Assembly: GCF_016802725.1 (NCBI RefSeq)
Contig: NC_052666.1
Coordinates: 6,737,001 to 6,801,000, forward strand
Length of the DNA: 64,000 nt
Direction of reading: 5' to 3'
DNA from: Solenopsis invicta
Taxonomy: Eukaryota > Arthropoda > Insecta > Hymenoptera > Formicidae
Shown here piece by piece: positions 1 to 11,699 of this stretch. The first letter of the stretch is position 1. The number at the start of each line of letters is the position of its first letter. A program made the position numbers and the translations under genes. The notes beneath the pieces are model-generated. The model was not told where the DNA came from, ran no database searches, and worked only from the letters and a program-made list of their open reading frames with translations.

Positions 1-1985
1 GTTGGATGAAAAGATCATATGGCAATTCTTACAACTTTCCTTCCGGAATGGCAGCCATAATTGGATATCATACTAAACAGATTCTTTATTTTGATGTCCG
101 AAATAAATTTTGCTGTACATGTGATATGATAGAGCGAGAATATATCAAACCAAAAGTTCATAAATGCTATAAGAACTTTGATCGCAACGCAAGCTCCACA
201 AGTATGGAGAGCGATATAATTCCAGAAGGCTTCAAATGTAGCCTTGAAATGCATGGATTAATTTACAAAACGGTTATTGCCGATGGTGATAGCAGCGTTT
301 TCCAAAGAATTCGTGACGCCCATCCATACCGCGAACAAATGGTATCAGTAAAAAAAATAGAATGCAAAAATCATAAAATTCGCAATTTATTTAAGCACGT
401 AGATACTGCAATAAAGATGAAACATCCAAAAGAGCAAAGACCACGTGGCTTTGTACAAATGCGAAATATTGTGAAAAACAAAAGGTTAAAAATGCGACAA
501 GAAATAAATATGGCAATTGATGTACGAAGGACAGAAGAAAAACCTCTACATTGTAAAGCTGCGGAATTACAAAAAGATATATTAAACATTCCCAGCCATA
601 TTTTTGGTGAACATAAACGATGCGAAGCACGCGGTCTAAAATGTATGAAAAATGATAATATGGAAAAAAATTACGTACCACTACTAAAAATGCACGGACT
701 ATATCAAAAAATAGAAAGTGCATTTAAGTATCTGAGCTGTTATTCCGAAAGCCTAATATTCAATCACACCAACAATCCTGCAGAATCACTCAATTCAATA
801 ATCTGCAAAGAAATTGGTGCAAAGCGAATTAATTTTGGTAAACGAGGCTCTTATAATGCCAGAGTTGCGGGAGCAGTTGTACAATATAATACGCAACAAG
901 TGCTTACGGAATTACATAAAAGCATGGGTAAAACTGTTCCGCCTGTTGCTGCAAAAATGGAAAAAGAACGACAAATAAAAATTACAAAAAATAAAGAATC
1001 TCGAGAAATACAGGGAAGACCTAAAAAATTTAAACGAGAATCAGGAACCGATCATCATTATGGTCCACAATCACAGAAACCGGATCTTTCACCCGATAGG
1101 GTCGAACTACTTCGGCAAAATCATTTTGAAAAATTGTCGGAAAATGCGAGAGAGTGGCAAAAAATTGAACTCAATACAAGAAACCAAAGCGAATCAGAAC
1201 TATGGTTATCTTTGAAACGAGAAATGTTGACGGCATCCAATTTTGGAATTGTATGTCGCTTGAGACCAACAACGTCTTGCGCAGCAACGGTAAAAGTCAT
1301 TCTATATCCTTCGTTTATTGATACCGCAGCTATGACATATGGTCGTGAAAATGAAGAAATGGCAAGAAAAGAATTGAGCAAACAATTAAAGAAAGAAATA
1401 AAACCTTGTGGATTATTTATTGATACTGAAAATCCATGCTTAGGTGCTTCACCTGACGGACTTATTGATGAAGATGGTCTGGTGGAAATTAAATGCCCTT
1501 TGTCGGCTGAAAATAGTACAGCGGAAAAAGCCATTGAGACAATATCTTGTTTGAAAGGTATCTTTGATAAAAAAAATCCGCATAAAATGAATGAAAAGCA
1601 CCGATATTATTATCAAATTCAAGGTCAGTTAAATATTACGAAACAAAAATATTGCGTTTTTGCTGTTTGGACACCAAAAAGCATGAAGATAGTATATGTC
1701 AATAGAGACGATGCTTTTTGGAAAAATAAAATGTTGCCTTTCCTAACACGTTTCTATTATGAATGCATGCTTCCAGAAATTTTGGACAGTCGCTATAATA
1801 GGCATATGCCAATTAGAAATCCAAGATATATCGACGAAGCAAAAGAAAAAGCAGCTAAAAAAATTCAGAGTAAAGAAACCACGCAACGAAATACAATGGA
1901 AAAGAAAAATGTCATCAATGAAAAAAAGGAAATGTCATCTAACATTGTGCCTATAGAAAAGGCAACTGCTACTACAATTGTTTAA
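1..1985 (+). CDS. Mutator-like transposase fused to a YqaJ-type nuclease (5' partial)
   Basis: The frame is open from the left edge to a TAA at 1983-1985. The first Met (base 6) is probably internal, because the text before it already reads like this family, so the N-terminus lies outside the window. An N-terminal part with Cys pairs (CCTCD, about residue 36) and an ADGDSSV motif (about residue 92) followed by KIECKNH matches the insect Mutator-like transposase domain. The C-terminal third is a YqaJ-like PD-(D/E)XK nuclease: GASPDG near residue 480, VEIKCP near 494 and a Gln-rich QIQGQL near 538. The likely role is transposon DNA cleavage; the separate job of the nuclease domain is unknown. 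The next gene follows in the same frame. Family assignment is from remembered motifs. Confidence 0.72.
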   Translation, partial: WMKRSYGNSYNFPSGMAAIIGYHTKQILYFDVRNKFCCTCDMIEREYIKPKVHKCYKNFDRNASSTSMESDIIPEGFKCSLEMHGLIYKTVIADGDSSVFQRIRDAHPYREQMVSVKKIECKNHKIRNLFKHVDTAIKMKHPKEQRPRGFVQMRNIVKNKRLKMRQEINMAIDVRRTEEKPLHCKAAELQKDILNIPSHIFGEHKRCEARGLKCMKNDNMEKNYVPLLKMHGLYQKIESAFKYLSCYSESLIFNHTNNPAESLNSIICKEIGAKRINFGKRGSYNARVAGAVVQYNTQQVLTELHKSMGKTVPPVAAKMEKERQIKITKNKESREIQGRPKKFKRESGTDHHYGPQSQKPDLSPDRVELLRQNHFEKLSENAREWQKIELNTRNQSESELWLSLKREMLTASNFGIVCRLRPTTSCAATVKVILYPSFIDTAAMTYGRENEEMARKELSKQLKKEIKPCGLFIDTENPCLGASPDGLIDEDGLVEIKCPLSAENSTAEKAIETISCLKGIFDKKNPHKMNEKHRYYYQIQGQLNITKQKYCVFAVWTPKSMKIVYVNRDDAFWKNKMLPFLTRFYYECMLPEILDSRYNRHMPIRNPRYIDEAKEKAAKKIQSKETTQRNTMEKKNVINEKKEMSSNIVPIEKATATTIV

Positions 1986-1988
1986 GAT

Positions 1989-2633
1989 ATGGAGCAGGAT
2001 GATGACTGCATATATATTAAAACGAGTTACAAACAAGATATAACAGAACAAGATAAGGCAACAAAAAAAATAAATTTAGATGAAATTTATATTCCTATAG
2101 AGTGTGTAAAAAGAAATGTTTTGTCTAACAACTTATTGTCCGATGAATCGTTAGATTCATTTTTACGCGTTGTAAGAGAAACTACTCTTTTTGAAACGCA
2201 AAGTGTGCAATATCAAGGATGTCTTAATTATATTGACGCTAGTCAGAGTAATAAGAGCTTACAGATAATTGGAGAAAAAAATCAATGGACTGGAGAGGGA
2301 ATTGAACACTGGCGATGTATATTTTTTGATGGCCTCAAACTTCACATATATGATAGTATACCTGGCTGTACGTATGATATATTAGTGGTCAAAGAAAAAA
2401 ATTATATACTTTGTAGATATCCACAAATAAGACAAAGTGATATAATTTTTGAAAAAGTTGATACACAACCTGATGGTCTAAGTTGTGGTATATATTCCGC
2501 AGCTTTTGCCACAACTGTAGCCTTAGGAGATAATCCTTGTAATGTAAAATATTCCAAGCATGTAAAGTGTATGAGACAACACTTTATAAAAATTATAGAA
2601 AGCAATAAATTATTACCTTTTCCAACACGATAA
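1989..2633 (+). CDS. Ulp1/SENP-like cysteine protease (C48 type) of the same transposon
   Basis: A 214-residue protein whose C-terminal half shows the Ulp1 catalytic order: His107 (HWRC), Asp122 (IYDS), Gln160 (DTQPDG) and Cys166 (LSCGIY). Proteases of this class remove SUMO-like modifiers, and several Mutator-like and other DNA transposons carry one. Its ATG is only three bases after the stop of the upstream transposase and lies in the same reading frame, so the two could be one polyprotein broken by a single TAA, or two proteins from one transcript. An AATAAA-like signal follows near 2704. All four catalytic positions are present, so it may be functional. It is unlikely to be a host SENP gene because it is so short and so close to the transposase. 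Confidence 0.72.
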   Translation: MEQDDDCIYIKTSYKQDITEQDKATKKINLDEIYIPIECVKRNVLSNNLLSDESLDSFLRVVRETTLFETQSVQYQGCLNYIDASQSNKSLQIIGEKNQWTGEGIEHWRCIFFDGLKLHIYDSIPGCTYDILVVKEKNYILCRYPQIRQSDIIFEKVDTQPDGLSCGIYSAAFATTVALGDNPCNVKYSKHVKCMRQHFIKIIESNKLLPFPTR

Positions 2634-2639
2634 AAAATG

Positions 2640-4225
2640 TGCTGCATTATTATCTTTGAAAAATAATTTAAAATATTAATATATGTAATTTATTGATATC
2701 TCAATAAATAAAACGTTTGTTTTATACTAATATTAGCAAACAAACAGCTAGAAGTTTTTAAATTTAATGTTACTGATTATTATAAAAATCAGAAGCATTT
2801 ATTTATGGTTCTGGCAAAATACTAGACGCATAAAATTTGATACTAGCAGTAAGTATCTATCTGACGGTACTGATAATTATGAAAATCAGAAGCGTCTTCT
2901 CCTAAGTACCGGTAAAATTCTAGAAACGCGTTTATCTAATTATTCTAAAAATCAGAAGCATATCTTTTTCTTAATCTTCTGAAGAGCAGAAACTGCGTGC
3001 AGCAAAATTGAATCAGATGTGTAAAAGATTATTCTTAATATTCTCCTATTGACAGTCTATCAGCAAGATTTATGCAATGTGCATGCAAATGAACTGGTTG
3101 CAGATACTTGCTGCAGAGCAGATTCTTGCTGCAGAGCAGATTCTTCTCGTTACTGCAGACTGTAAACAAAATACTGAAATTCTTACAGCAGATATGTGCA
3201 AATTTCTTACAAGAATCTGCCTTACAGAATCTTTCAAAGAACTTGAGCAGAATGAAGAAGCAGATCATAACGTCCTGCTGGCATAATTTGCCAATATTGA
3301 CAGCAATTTTGCAGCTAATTGTTACTAGATTAGATAGATGTAAACAATACCAGGGGCGTTTATCCGGAGCAAGCTACTTTCAAATAATTATCACAGAGTG
3401 AACTGGCTATCATACATATAAAAAATGTCTCAATTGATAAATTAGAATGTTGGAGAGACGAAGGAAGATTGGTTGCGTCTCACAGGAATGGGCGATGGAG
3501 GGGCCCATTCTATACTCTTAATAAATCGTATAACACGATTTTGTAATATAATTTTAGTATATTAGCGACAATATTCTCTTTTCGAATATTTTTTATAGTA
3601 ATAAAAATAAGAAGCATATTTGTATTACTAATTTATATTTATATTCTGCAAACGTGACAAAGTATAAAATATAAATAAAACGTCATTCCAAAAAATTGAT
3701 AATTGAGTTTTTTATAATTTTTCGAGTAATTCGCCTCTAATAAAAATGTAATTTCTGTATAATGAAATAAGAATTAGTTATAAAAAACAATATGAGCAAA
3801 ATTAATTGTATTTTTTTTTGTTTGTTGCACGTGTGTTGTAAAAAAATTACAAACAAATTTGTTGCCCTTTTAGTTTTGTTAAAAAATATTTGGTTACAGG
3901 AAAATTAAATTCGCGCGCGTGGGTTTAAATATATAAACGATAGATTCTAAAACTAATGCAGGCAGAACTGAGAACCTCTATTCTTTTTTATTTACTTCTT
4001 GTCTTACTCTATCAAGGCGACGGACAGAGAGGTGGAAGCACTTTGGCTTGCAAGCTGGGTTTTGTACATACACGCATCGGCATAAATGTCCCTTAGCGCG
4101 CGGCGCTCCGCTATCGCACATACCCAAAGACGCACACGTACATGTCTCTTATTGTTAGTAGCGCGTGTATGCGATAGCGGAGCACTAATTTTGATCAATT
4201 TTGATTAATAAAATAAATACCAAAG
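2640..4225. other. AT-rich intergenic stretch with small repeats
   Basis: No gene is visible. Between 2765 and 2970 a short motif containing AAAATCAGAAGC recurs three times. Around 3110-3145 CTGCAGAGCAGATTCTT occurs twice in tandem. At about 4098-4186 two arms (reading GCTCCGCTATCGCA and its complement) could form a stem-loop. These look like degraded transposon sequence, possibly the 3' part of the element at the left edge. Confidence 0.4.
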
Positions 4226-4321
4226 GCGTCTATTTCGACGGTACTGGTATGATAAATAAGGGCGTCATTGACGATCTCGCCGCGCGGTCTGCTCCTGATG
4301 GCTAGGTGACCGCTAGGCGGT

Positions 4322-4607
4322 CCCCGCACGCAGTGGATACGGAAAGTACGCGCCGGCTCATTCGCCGACTTTACTAATTTTTATCTCGGTAATTATTGTA
4401 ATTTTTGAAAAATGGTAAAGGAATTTTCTTCTTTTCTGTATGTATATATACAGGGTGTCAGGTAAAGTTTACTCTCCTGGGTTGATGGAGCAAGTCAAAC
4501 TGAGAAGAAAAGTCCTTTACGATTTTTTAAAATTCGCAATAGTTGAGATAAAAATTAGCAAAGTCGGCAAGTGAGTACGTACTTTCCCTACCCACCGCAC
4601 GCAGGGA
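4322..4607. repeat. Foldback (MITE-like) inverted repeat
   Basis: The left arm (about 4324-4440) and right arm (about 4500-4606) are imperfect reverse complements over roughly 105 bp, including GGAAAGTACG against CGTACTTTCC and the shared core TTACTAATTTTTATCTC against GAGATAAAAATTAGCAA. The centre holds an ACAGGGTGTC motif often seen at insect foldback or MITE ends. No coding capacity. A degenerate GC-rich tandem duplication with CACGGCTGGCGCG follows at about 4655-4780. The remaining sequence to 5244 is AT-rich and holds nothing I recognise. Confidence 0.6.
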
Positions 4608-5244
4608 GCGGGGAGCGGGGCCCGTCGGCCGCGAAACCAGCGGCAATCGCCAAGCCAGCCACGGCTGGCGCGCTGAGAGAGAAGCTAAAAATAGCTTTCT
4701 TACTCCGCGTCGCCTGCCACGGCTGGCGCGGTGAGGAGGGAGAAGCACCAATAGCTGTCTTAGCCGTCTCGCCGCGCCACCTGCCGCGAGCTAGATGCAC
4801 CAAATCTATATTATCGACCTCGATTGAGTTCGTCTGTCACTTTAGCATCCCCTTAAAATATATATATATAATAATTATATACAATTAGGCATGATTTATA
4901 TATATAATTTTACGTATTTTTATATAACCATACATAATTGTTTACAGTGATATATGTATAGATAGATATACAATATTTCTCTTCAGCTTACAAAAGATTG
5001 TCAAGAAGGAGTCTTGGTTTACAATATTACTCTAAAATTCATGCATCCATTCACACAATTCTACGCGCTTGCTACCTATTCTTCATCTTCCTATTCTCTA
5101 CCTATATACATCTCTACACACTTTATAAATATTTTACCTTATACATTTTTAACAATTATATAATGATTACAGAAAGTTGTGTGCAATTATTATATATAAC
5201 TATCACATAGTTTTTATATATATTTACATATATTTACATGAAAA

Positions 5245-6877
5245 TTACGGATTATATGTGCTACAGTAATGATAGTCTTCGTAAAAATGTTTGAAACAAA
5301 AATATTCGCCACACCATGCACAACGCATAAATGCGGCCTTTCCACAGATACTACATTTTGGCACATGCTTTTCAGTTTTAAAATAACAATATTCTACAGA
5401 GTTTTGAAAGTGGTCGGGACGCGTTTCTACATATCCGCTTTTAAACCACGAATATTTAAAAAGGTTTTTAAATCTAGGTGAAGATAGTTGATTGTGAATT
5501 AATGATTGTAATTTAATTATTTCATTACGGGAGTGCAAATTAATATCTTCCTCTTGAAGAATGACATTATCTGAAAATGTTCGCACAAAATTTTTCCAAA
5601 TTCGGAATCCAGACATCTAGAGGCTGAATGATACCCGTCGTCTTCTTTGGAATGGTTAAAAATGTCACTTCTTTACCTTGTGGTACATGTTGCTCTAGCT
5701 GGCTCGGGCAGTGTCCCGTCCATGAGTCAAGTAGAAGCATACTTTTACTGCCAGTATTCGGTAGATATACTTCGGTGAACCAAATTTTGAAATGTTCTGC
5801 AGTGAGTTTTCCTGATTTTGAAGCCTGGATGTATATGTTAACTGGACGAAATAGAGTTTCTTCCACCCTCGGTCCAAATGTTCCTGTAGACTCCTTCAAA
5901 ACGATGTACAGTGGTGAAAGAAGATTTCCACTTGCCGAAATAAGAGGCATTATAGTATAACTATGTGTTGTTGAAGATATACTTTGAACTGCTGCCTCAA
6001 TTATTTTCACTCCTGATTTCGCTAATGTTCGCCCAGAATGTATTTCAAGGTTGAAGCCACTCTCGTCTGCATTATAAACTTCTTCTAGTCCTATAGCTGG
6101 GATCTTGGACTTTACATTTGAAACAAATTCTTTTGCGACATTTTGTATATTTTCTTGATCTTTAAATGTAAATTGCGTTCGGAATGCGGTTATTTTTCGA
6201 GAAACAATTCCGTGTACTTTTTTAAACTTCCAAATCCACCATTTACTTGCCCTGATTTCGGGTAGATCCACTTGATCCTTTGCCTCCAAGGCCCATAATC
6301 TTAAATTCATATCATGAATGATTGATTTTCTATCACAAGCTTCTTGAAACTTGTGCAGTACATATTCCGCAATAAATGCAAATTTATCTGCATTTGTTCC
6401 ACCTTTTTCTAAACTTGTTTCCCACCTGTATAGTTGATGATAAGATTTATCCTTGCGGAATTTGTGTTGTACTGCACTTAAAGTTCTACAGGCCTTTTTT
6501 CCACTTTTCCAAAACTCCACAGCTTTTCTCTTATAACTGAAGTCGACTATGCCTCCTTCATCATCAACAACGCATTCTTCAGGTTCGAAACTGCCTTCAT
6601 CTTCTTCTTTTTCTGCAGGCTTAATATGTTCTACAACTTTCGTGGAATGTGGCTCCGACGGATCTTCAAAATCAAGCACGTAATCATGATCTATCAATAT
6701 CACTGAACGTGTGTCCTGAGCTTTTTGTAAAATATTTTTAATTTCGTTATGTACTTCAATTTCCGCTGGTGTTATAGGTGTCTGTGTTATACTCGCAATT
6801 TGAAACGTAGTAGCTAACATGTTTATTACGTTTGCTACATTAAACGGCGTCATTTTACAGAAATTTCTGTCAAGCAC
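5245..6877 (-). pseudogene. pogo/Tigger-like transposase (DDE_1) with Cys/His-rich tail, frameshifted
   Basis: The main frame (5567-6877, 436 codons) holds an acidic N-terminus, a helix-turn-helix region (AVEFWKSGKKACRTL), a CENP-B-type second DNA-binding region (ASKWWIWKFKKVHG) and the DDE catalytic core: NADESGFN, LLLDSWTGH and TGIIQPLDV. Immediately after the last motif, near 5611-5620, the reading frame changes; the rest of the domain and the tail continue in another frame (5245-5616, 123 codons). The tail has closely spaced Cys and His (KCSICGK, RCAWCGEYFCFKHF, YHYC) and looks like a compact zinc finger. One indel separates the halves, so this is either a young pseudogene or an assembly error. 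I did not find its terminal inverted repeats. Pogo-type transposases cut and paste at TA dinucleotides. Confidence 0.78.
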
Positions 6878-7551
6878 TGATTACTAACGACAGAATGGTA
6901 ACTGATTGACGTCGCAAATGAAACTGGAAATAATACTTCCTCGGATATATTTATATGACTCAAAAGACGCAATTACATGAATTTATTTACCGCGCGAATA
7001 GATTTTGCGCAAATAGCTTAAACGTTAGAAAATTGATTTCCAAGAAATCTTTTATTTAATCTTATTTATCGTCTGGTATGCAAAATTAAGAGGCGCGGTC
7101 GCGTCTCGCGCCAAGTGACATGCGAAGCGAAGACCGAGTTTCTTTTTAGTCTAGACATCAAGGTGACTTTATGTTATTAAACTTTACTTCGAAAAATAGC
7201 AACGTATTACATTACTTCAATGCTATTTTATTACACTATTATGCTATTTTATTACATTATTATGCACGATAAATAAGATTTTTCCTGGAACTCCATTTTC
7301 TAATAGGAGATGACGAAAACATTTCGAGGACAGTCTGCGTAAATATTAATTATAAAATCGCGCACATCTAGAGAAATATTTACGTAACATTTGAATGTAT
7401 AATGTTCGAAGTAAAGATAATAAATAATGTAAGCATACCTATATTAGAACAGTAGTATAAATACGTAAAACAATAGTATAAATGAAACAGTAATATAGTG
7501 CTATCGCTTTGCGTCAGTTTAGTATATTTGCAACATTTTTTATTGTGAAAA

Positions 7552-7872
7552 ATGAAATCCTGTTCAAGCTGTGGCAAATCTTATCAACCTAATCTTACAG
7601 TAAGTTCTTTTATTAGTTACATGAATAACATTAATTATTTGTACTTTCTATTATTATTGTTTTTATTTTGTTATCTATTGTAGTTTCCGCCTTCAAAATG
7701 CGACACTTGTAAAGCAAGTGTCCCGGTGAATATAGTACGACCACTCATTGATGAAACAAATTCTTCTACAGCTCCTCCTTTTACAGCTGAAGAAATCATG
7801 CGGCGCGGTGGCGGAAGAGGAGCAATAATTCAAATACTACGGGAGAGGCGGGAGGCTCGTGAAAATCGTTAA
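7552..7872 (+). CDS. Small two-exon zinc-ribbon-like protein of 78 residues
   Basis: Exon 1 (7552-7599) starts at ATG and ends at a canonical GTAAGT donor. Exon 2 (7684-7872) follows a pyrimidine-rich stretch ending in TTGTAG and stays open to TAA at 7870-7872. The 84-base intron keeps the frame. The product has two Cys pairs (CSSCGK from residue 4 and CDTCKA early in exon 2), suggesting one zinc ribbon, then an Arg/Gly-rich and charged C-terminus (RRGGGRG, RERREARENR). It lies divergently about 0.7 kb from the pogo-like transposase start and could be an accessory gene of that element or a host gene. I do not recognise the family. Support is the clean splice sites and the spaced cysteines. 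Confidence 0.5.
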
Positions 7873-8360
7873 TTTATAATTTTGTATAATTTTTAATTTT
7901 GACTTTCCACGACAATTAGAATATGTAACTATTTTTTACTCGAGAGTCGTTTACTCAAGTTTAGTTGTTTAACAATATTTTGTTAATATTAAGATATTTA
8001 TGATAGCGGCTGATGAAGGCCTAGTGAGGCAGAAATTGGTGCCGCGTTATTATAATAATGTACATTGCTCGCTAATGTATAATGCTTGCTCCTACTTCTA
8101 CATAATAAAAATATATGTAATTTAGAATAACTTGATTATCATTCGTTCTTGGCCCGGCTAAAATTTTATACGAGCGAAACAAAATATAATACATATTTCT
8201 TCATATACGTCAATAATTTCTTTTAATTAGTTTCATCTTTTATGTCATCGTGAGTATACATGTAATATTGTCGTGCTCAAATAATTGAAAGCTATGTGAA
8301 ATGTATGTTAATAATAATTAAATATCTCACAAAAACAAAAAAAAATTATTTTAAATTATT

Positions 8361-8500
8361 GTTGTAAAGTACTCTTCGAACCATTCAACTTTTATTCAGA
8401 ACATTTTTCTCTATCTCTTACAGTTTCGACGATACACGCTTCGAAAAAACAAAACCGATTTTTTCAAAGGGGTGTTTCACCCCTAAAAGTGAGAGTGGGC
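8361..8500. repeat. Interspersed repeat, copy 1 of a direct pair
   Basis: This roughly 140 bp block recurs at 8802-8945 with about 85% identity by eye. Shared text includes CATTCAACTTTTATTCAGAA and a run that reads TTTCAAAGGGGTGTTTCACC. Copy 1 ends in a small perfect hairpin (GGGCACGTAT against ATACGTGTCCC, about 8494-8523). It resembles a non-autonomous repeat. The flanks 7873-8360 and 8501-8801 hold no recognisable gene. Confidence 0.6.
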
Positions 8501-8801
8501 ACGTATAAAAAAATACGTGTCCCTTATTTTGATCTGTACGACAACGTATTAAAGACTCGTCAAAATCGAAGGGGAACACTTTCATAGTGCACCGACGGGT
8601 GCGCGTACCATGCATTATGGAGTGGTTTTTAATTATTTAAAAAAAATGGAAATGTTGCAACATAGCTTTGTCATATACCGTTGAATTCGTAATAAAATAA
8701 GCTTTATTTTGCTTATAAAAAAAAATAAAAATTTTGAAAAAATAGGTAGGTGGTGGGGGAAAGTATTAAAAAAAATAAAAAAAAAATTTTTCTTTATCAC
8801 T

Positions 8802-8945
8802 GTTATAAAGTACTCTTGCAGCCATTCAACTTTTATTCAGAACATTTTTCTCTATCTCTTATAGTTTCGACGATATTTGCTTGGAAAGAAAAAATCCGAT
8901 TTTTTTCAAAGGGATGTTTCACCCCCTTAAACTGAAATTGGGCAC
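8802..8945. repeat. Interspersed repeat, copy 2 of a direct pair
   Basis: Same orientation as the copy at 8361-8500, with scattered substitutions and short indels. The sequence that follows, to about 9070, is AT-rich and noncoding as far as I can see. Confidence 0.6.
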
Positions 8946-9428
8946 CGACAAAAAATATTTTTGTGTTACGGATGAACTCCTCTATGTGTACACCAAATTT
9001 CAGAATTTTTTGAATTTTCGGGTTGCCAAACGTTCCTTGTGAGTTGTGATTGGCCAATTTTAGAACTATCAATAATATTAAACTCGATTAAGAGTGACAT
9101 ATAAACGTAATTATAGATAAAAAGAAATAATGGGAGACAGCGATGAAGAATCAAAATTCCATGTTTATCATGATCATGGACAAATGTTTGCAGTGTGTCT
9201 TACATGCAACGCAATTTTGAAATGTGATAGTAAGAAATTACAAGAGCATAGGTTTATATCATGTATCACGTGTATATTATATTATATTTTATATTTTTAA
9301 TTATGTTACATTATTATATTTTTATTGTATTTTTGCATTTTCTTGTATTTATTACATTTTAAACAATTTAAATCATCTTTTTTAGTTATACTTAAATCAA
9401 AAAAGTATAATATATGAAATATTTGAAC

Positions 9429-9833
9429 TGTTATGCGTTCCTTTCTCGGAGTCGTTGGTAGGAGCCCGTCGATTGGAGACGGTTGAATCAAACACTCGTG
9501 TACGGTTAATAATAAAGTGTTTTATTATAAATGGTTACACTGTCAGTTGTTCGAGATAAATACGATGGTGCCGGACGCGACGCGGTACTGTCGCGTGCTT
9601 TAACCTGAGTCCGCCTATTACGGCGTTGATTCTCTATTTATTGGAGAGCCGGCCGATCTGGCCTTGCCGACTCGGCAGATCTGTTGTCTACTCGCGAAGG
9701 TCGCCTGTTCAGCGTTCCCGGTATCGGTTACTGTGTCGTGAGGTTAGCGTTACCGATACCGGTGGCGTAATATAAACAAGTTGTGTTTGGTGATTAACTG
9801 TTTCGTCAGCGGTGGCTTTCGCCATTCGTGACA
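9429..9833 (-). repeat. 3' LTR of the errantivirus-like element
   Basis: 405 bp; the only difference I see from the copy at 14751-15155 is at about base 9560 (A here, T there). Target duplication GAAC lies directly outside at 9425-9428. Confidence 0.9.
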
Positions 9834-9845
9834 TTCCTCCCCCTT
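9834..9845 (-). promoter_or_regulatory. Polypurine tract of the errantivirus-like element
   Basis: On the minus strand AAGGGGGAGGAA directly abuts the start of the 3' LTR, the expected place for priming of plus-strand DNA synthesis. Confidence 0.75.
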
Positions 9846-9913
9846 GGGTGGAAGGGAACGTGGGGTACGTTCCCGTTTTTTTTTGCTTAAACTTAATTTT
9901 ATTGCTTAATTGC

Positions 9914-11699
9914 CTAGTACATTATTACGTCGTCGTGACGCCGTTTTTCTTCTCGTTTTTTCCGTTGGTTTGTTGTCTCGCGTCGACGTTTTACAAACCA
10001 TGAGCTCGCTATTACTATGGCTACTATTATTATTATTGTTCCGGTGCCTAGGGGGTACATAACATATTTGTTATTTACTAAACTATCGTCGCCTTTGTCC
10101 AACAGGTTGTCTATTTCCTCTATACTTAATTTAAGTTTATCTAGGTCGTTGGAGCTTCTGATTATCGGTCGTAAGGCTGCCTGATCTAGTTTAGCTTCGC
10201 TAATTTTTTCGCTATCGCTCCTGGTCTGTAATGTCAGATTGTATTCGGGTAGGTACGTCTGTATTGTGTTTGTTCCTACAGTCTTTCGGGTCGTTAGTGT
10301 TACGTACGTGGTTGTCAGTTTGCAGTTTCCTGTCATTATTAGTTTACCTGTTAGTTCGTTTGATCGTGGTTTTTTCCTCCGCCTTATTTTCGCACTTAAT
10401 GCTAACTTCCTGAGGTTGCGGTGCGGAATATAGCCACGCGTTTTCTTCGGTTAATGCGGTCCAGAGCGTGTGATCCGAGACTAGGAACTGTTTCTTGCAG
10501 TATGTTTCTTGTCCCGGCGCTTGCGTGTACATTTGCACTTCGCATGGTGCTGTGTTTCCTGCGTAGTAAATCGGGAAGCTTGTAGGGCATGTGTAAGTCT
10601 CGCCTTCCTTCACGCACTTGCTGGCTTCCTCCTTGTCTAGTAGTATGTAGTGATGGTTTTCTTTATCTATTGCCAGCAGTGGTTGGTCGATTTTTACGTA
10701 TGCGAACACGTTGTCATGCATTGGCGTCGGTAGCGCCACTGCTTTTATTAGTTTGTATGTTGGGTACGCTACTACTGGAAAACGCAGTACCGTGTGTATA
10801 TATGGTTCGTCGTGGTACGCGTTTACCGTAAGGTAGTTTTGGATTGTTTCCCAGTTTTCGACCTTTATGCTGAATGGGAAATGAAGTCCTTTTGTTAGCT
10901 GTGTCGCTGCCTCCCTGAGTGCGGCTACTATTGCTTCCGTAGGGTACAATCTTGTTATTATTACTTTGCCCTTGGCGAAGGTCAAGTAGTCGAGTATATT
11001 TTCGGTGTCTCTGATCAGATCATTTAATATGGTCGTCAAGATCAACAAATGTTCGTTCATGTCTTCTTGCAAAGTGAATTTTGCTAATTGTTGTTCCATC
11101 CTCTTCGTGGTATTTGTCAATAATTGCTCGTTAAACGTCAGCACATTTTCGAGATTGCCAATGTGTGCAATCGTCGAGTTCAATACCCTGAGTTGGTGTT
11201 TCACTGCATGCTGCAATTTTTTGTCGTCAGTGTGCAGCAGTTTCAGTTGCTCGTCTATTATTTTAGCATCCTCGACATCCATGGTGCCAAAGAGCGCCTT
11301 ACCGAATGTTCCGATTGCGTTGACCAAGCCACGTCTCGGGTTTCGTGCCTTGTATATGGTTTGCAGCTGATTCAGCAGTGCTGTTAATTTTGAGTGATCT
11401 CTCTCCATTATCTTCAGGATGTTTTTACAGGTCTGCCCTGCATTGTTGACTATCACTCCGCACTTTTTCTCGGTATCCTTTAAATATTCTTGGAATTGAT
11501 GGTACCTTACTTCGAACCCCTGGATATTCAGATTTATCACTAGTTTCCAAGTCGATTCTACCTGGTTCATGCGGCCTATTTCTTCGAAATACAGTCCGGG
11601 CTCATGACTGAACGTTTTCCAACTTATGTCCGCTTGTGAATTTGCGAACTCCGCCAGGCATGGTCTTGCGGTAATTAACCTGCAAGGTGAAGGTCTGCG
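9914..11699 (-). pseudogene. env-like (baculovirus F-type) glycoprotein gene, frameshifted
   Basis: The main block (Met at 11570 down to 10344, 408 codons) has an Arg-rich, furin-like cleavage site (RNPRR) followed at once by a Gly/Ala-rich hydrophobic segment like a fusion peptide, then helical, heptad-like sequence and several Cys. The frame is open upstream to about 11699 with no start; a possible splice acceptor at 11680-11681 fits the spliced env mRNAs of errantiviruses. The C-terminal part (9914-10336, 140 codons) lies in another frame and carries a membrane segment (residues about 93-113 of that block) and a basic tail. A one-base break near an A-run at about 10380 separates the parts, so membrane anchoring would be lost. 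In its family it mediates membrane fusion of virus-like particles. Confidence 0.72.

Noticed and set aside
4004..4888. Short frames in the GC-rich foldback region
   Set aside because: They follow the tandem and inverted repeats and lack domains.
9429..9833. Host promoter or CpG-rich regulatory region
   Set aside because: It is an LTR, as shown by the paired copy and the 4 bp duplication.
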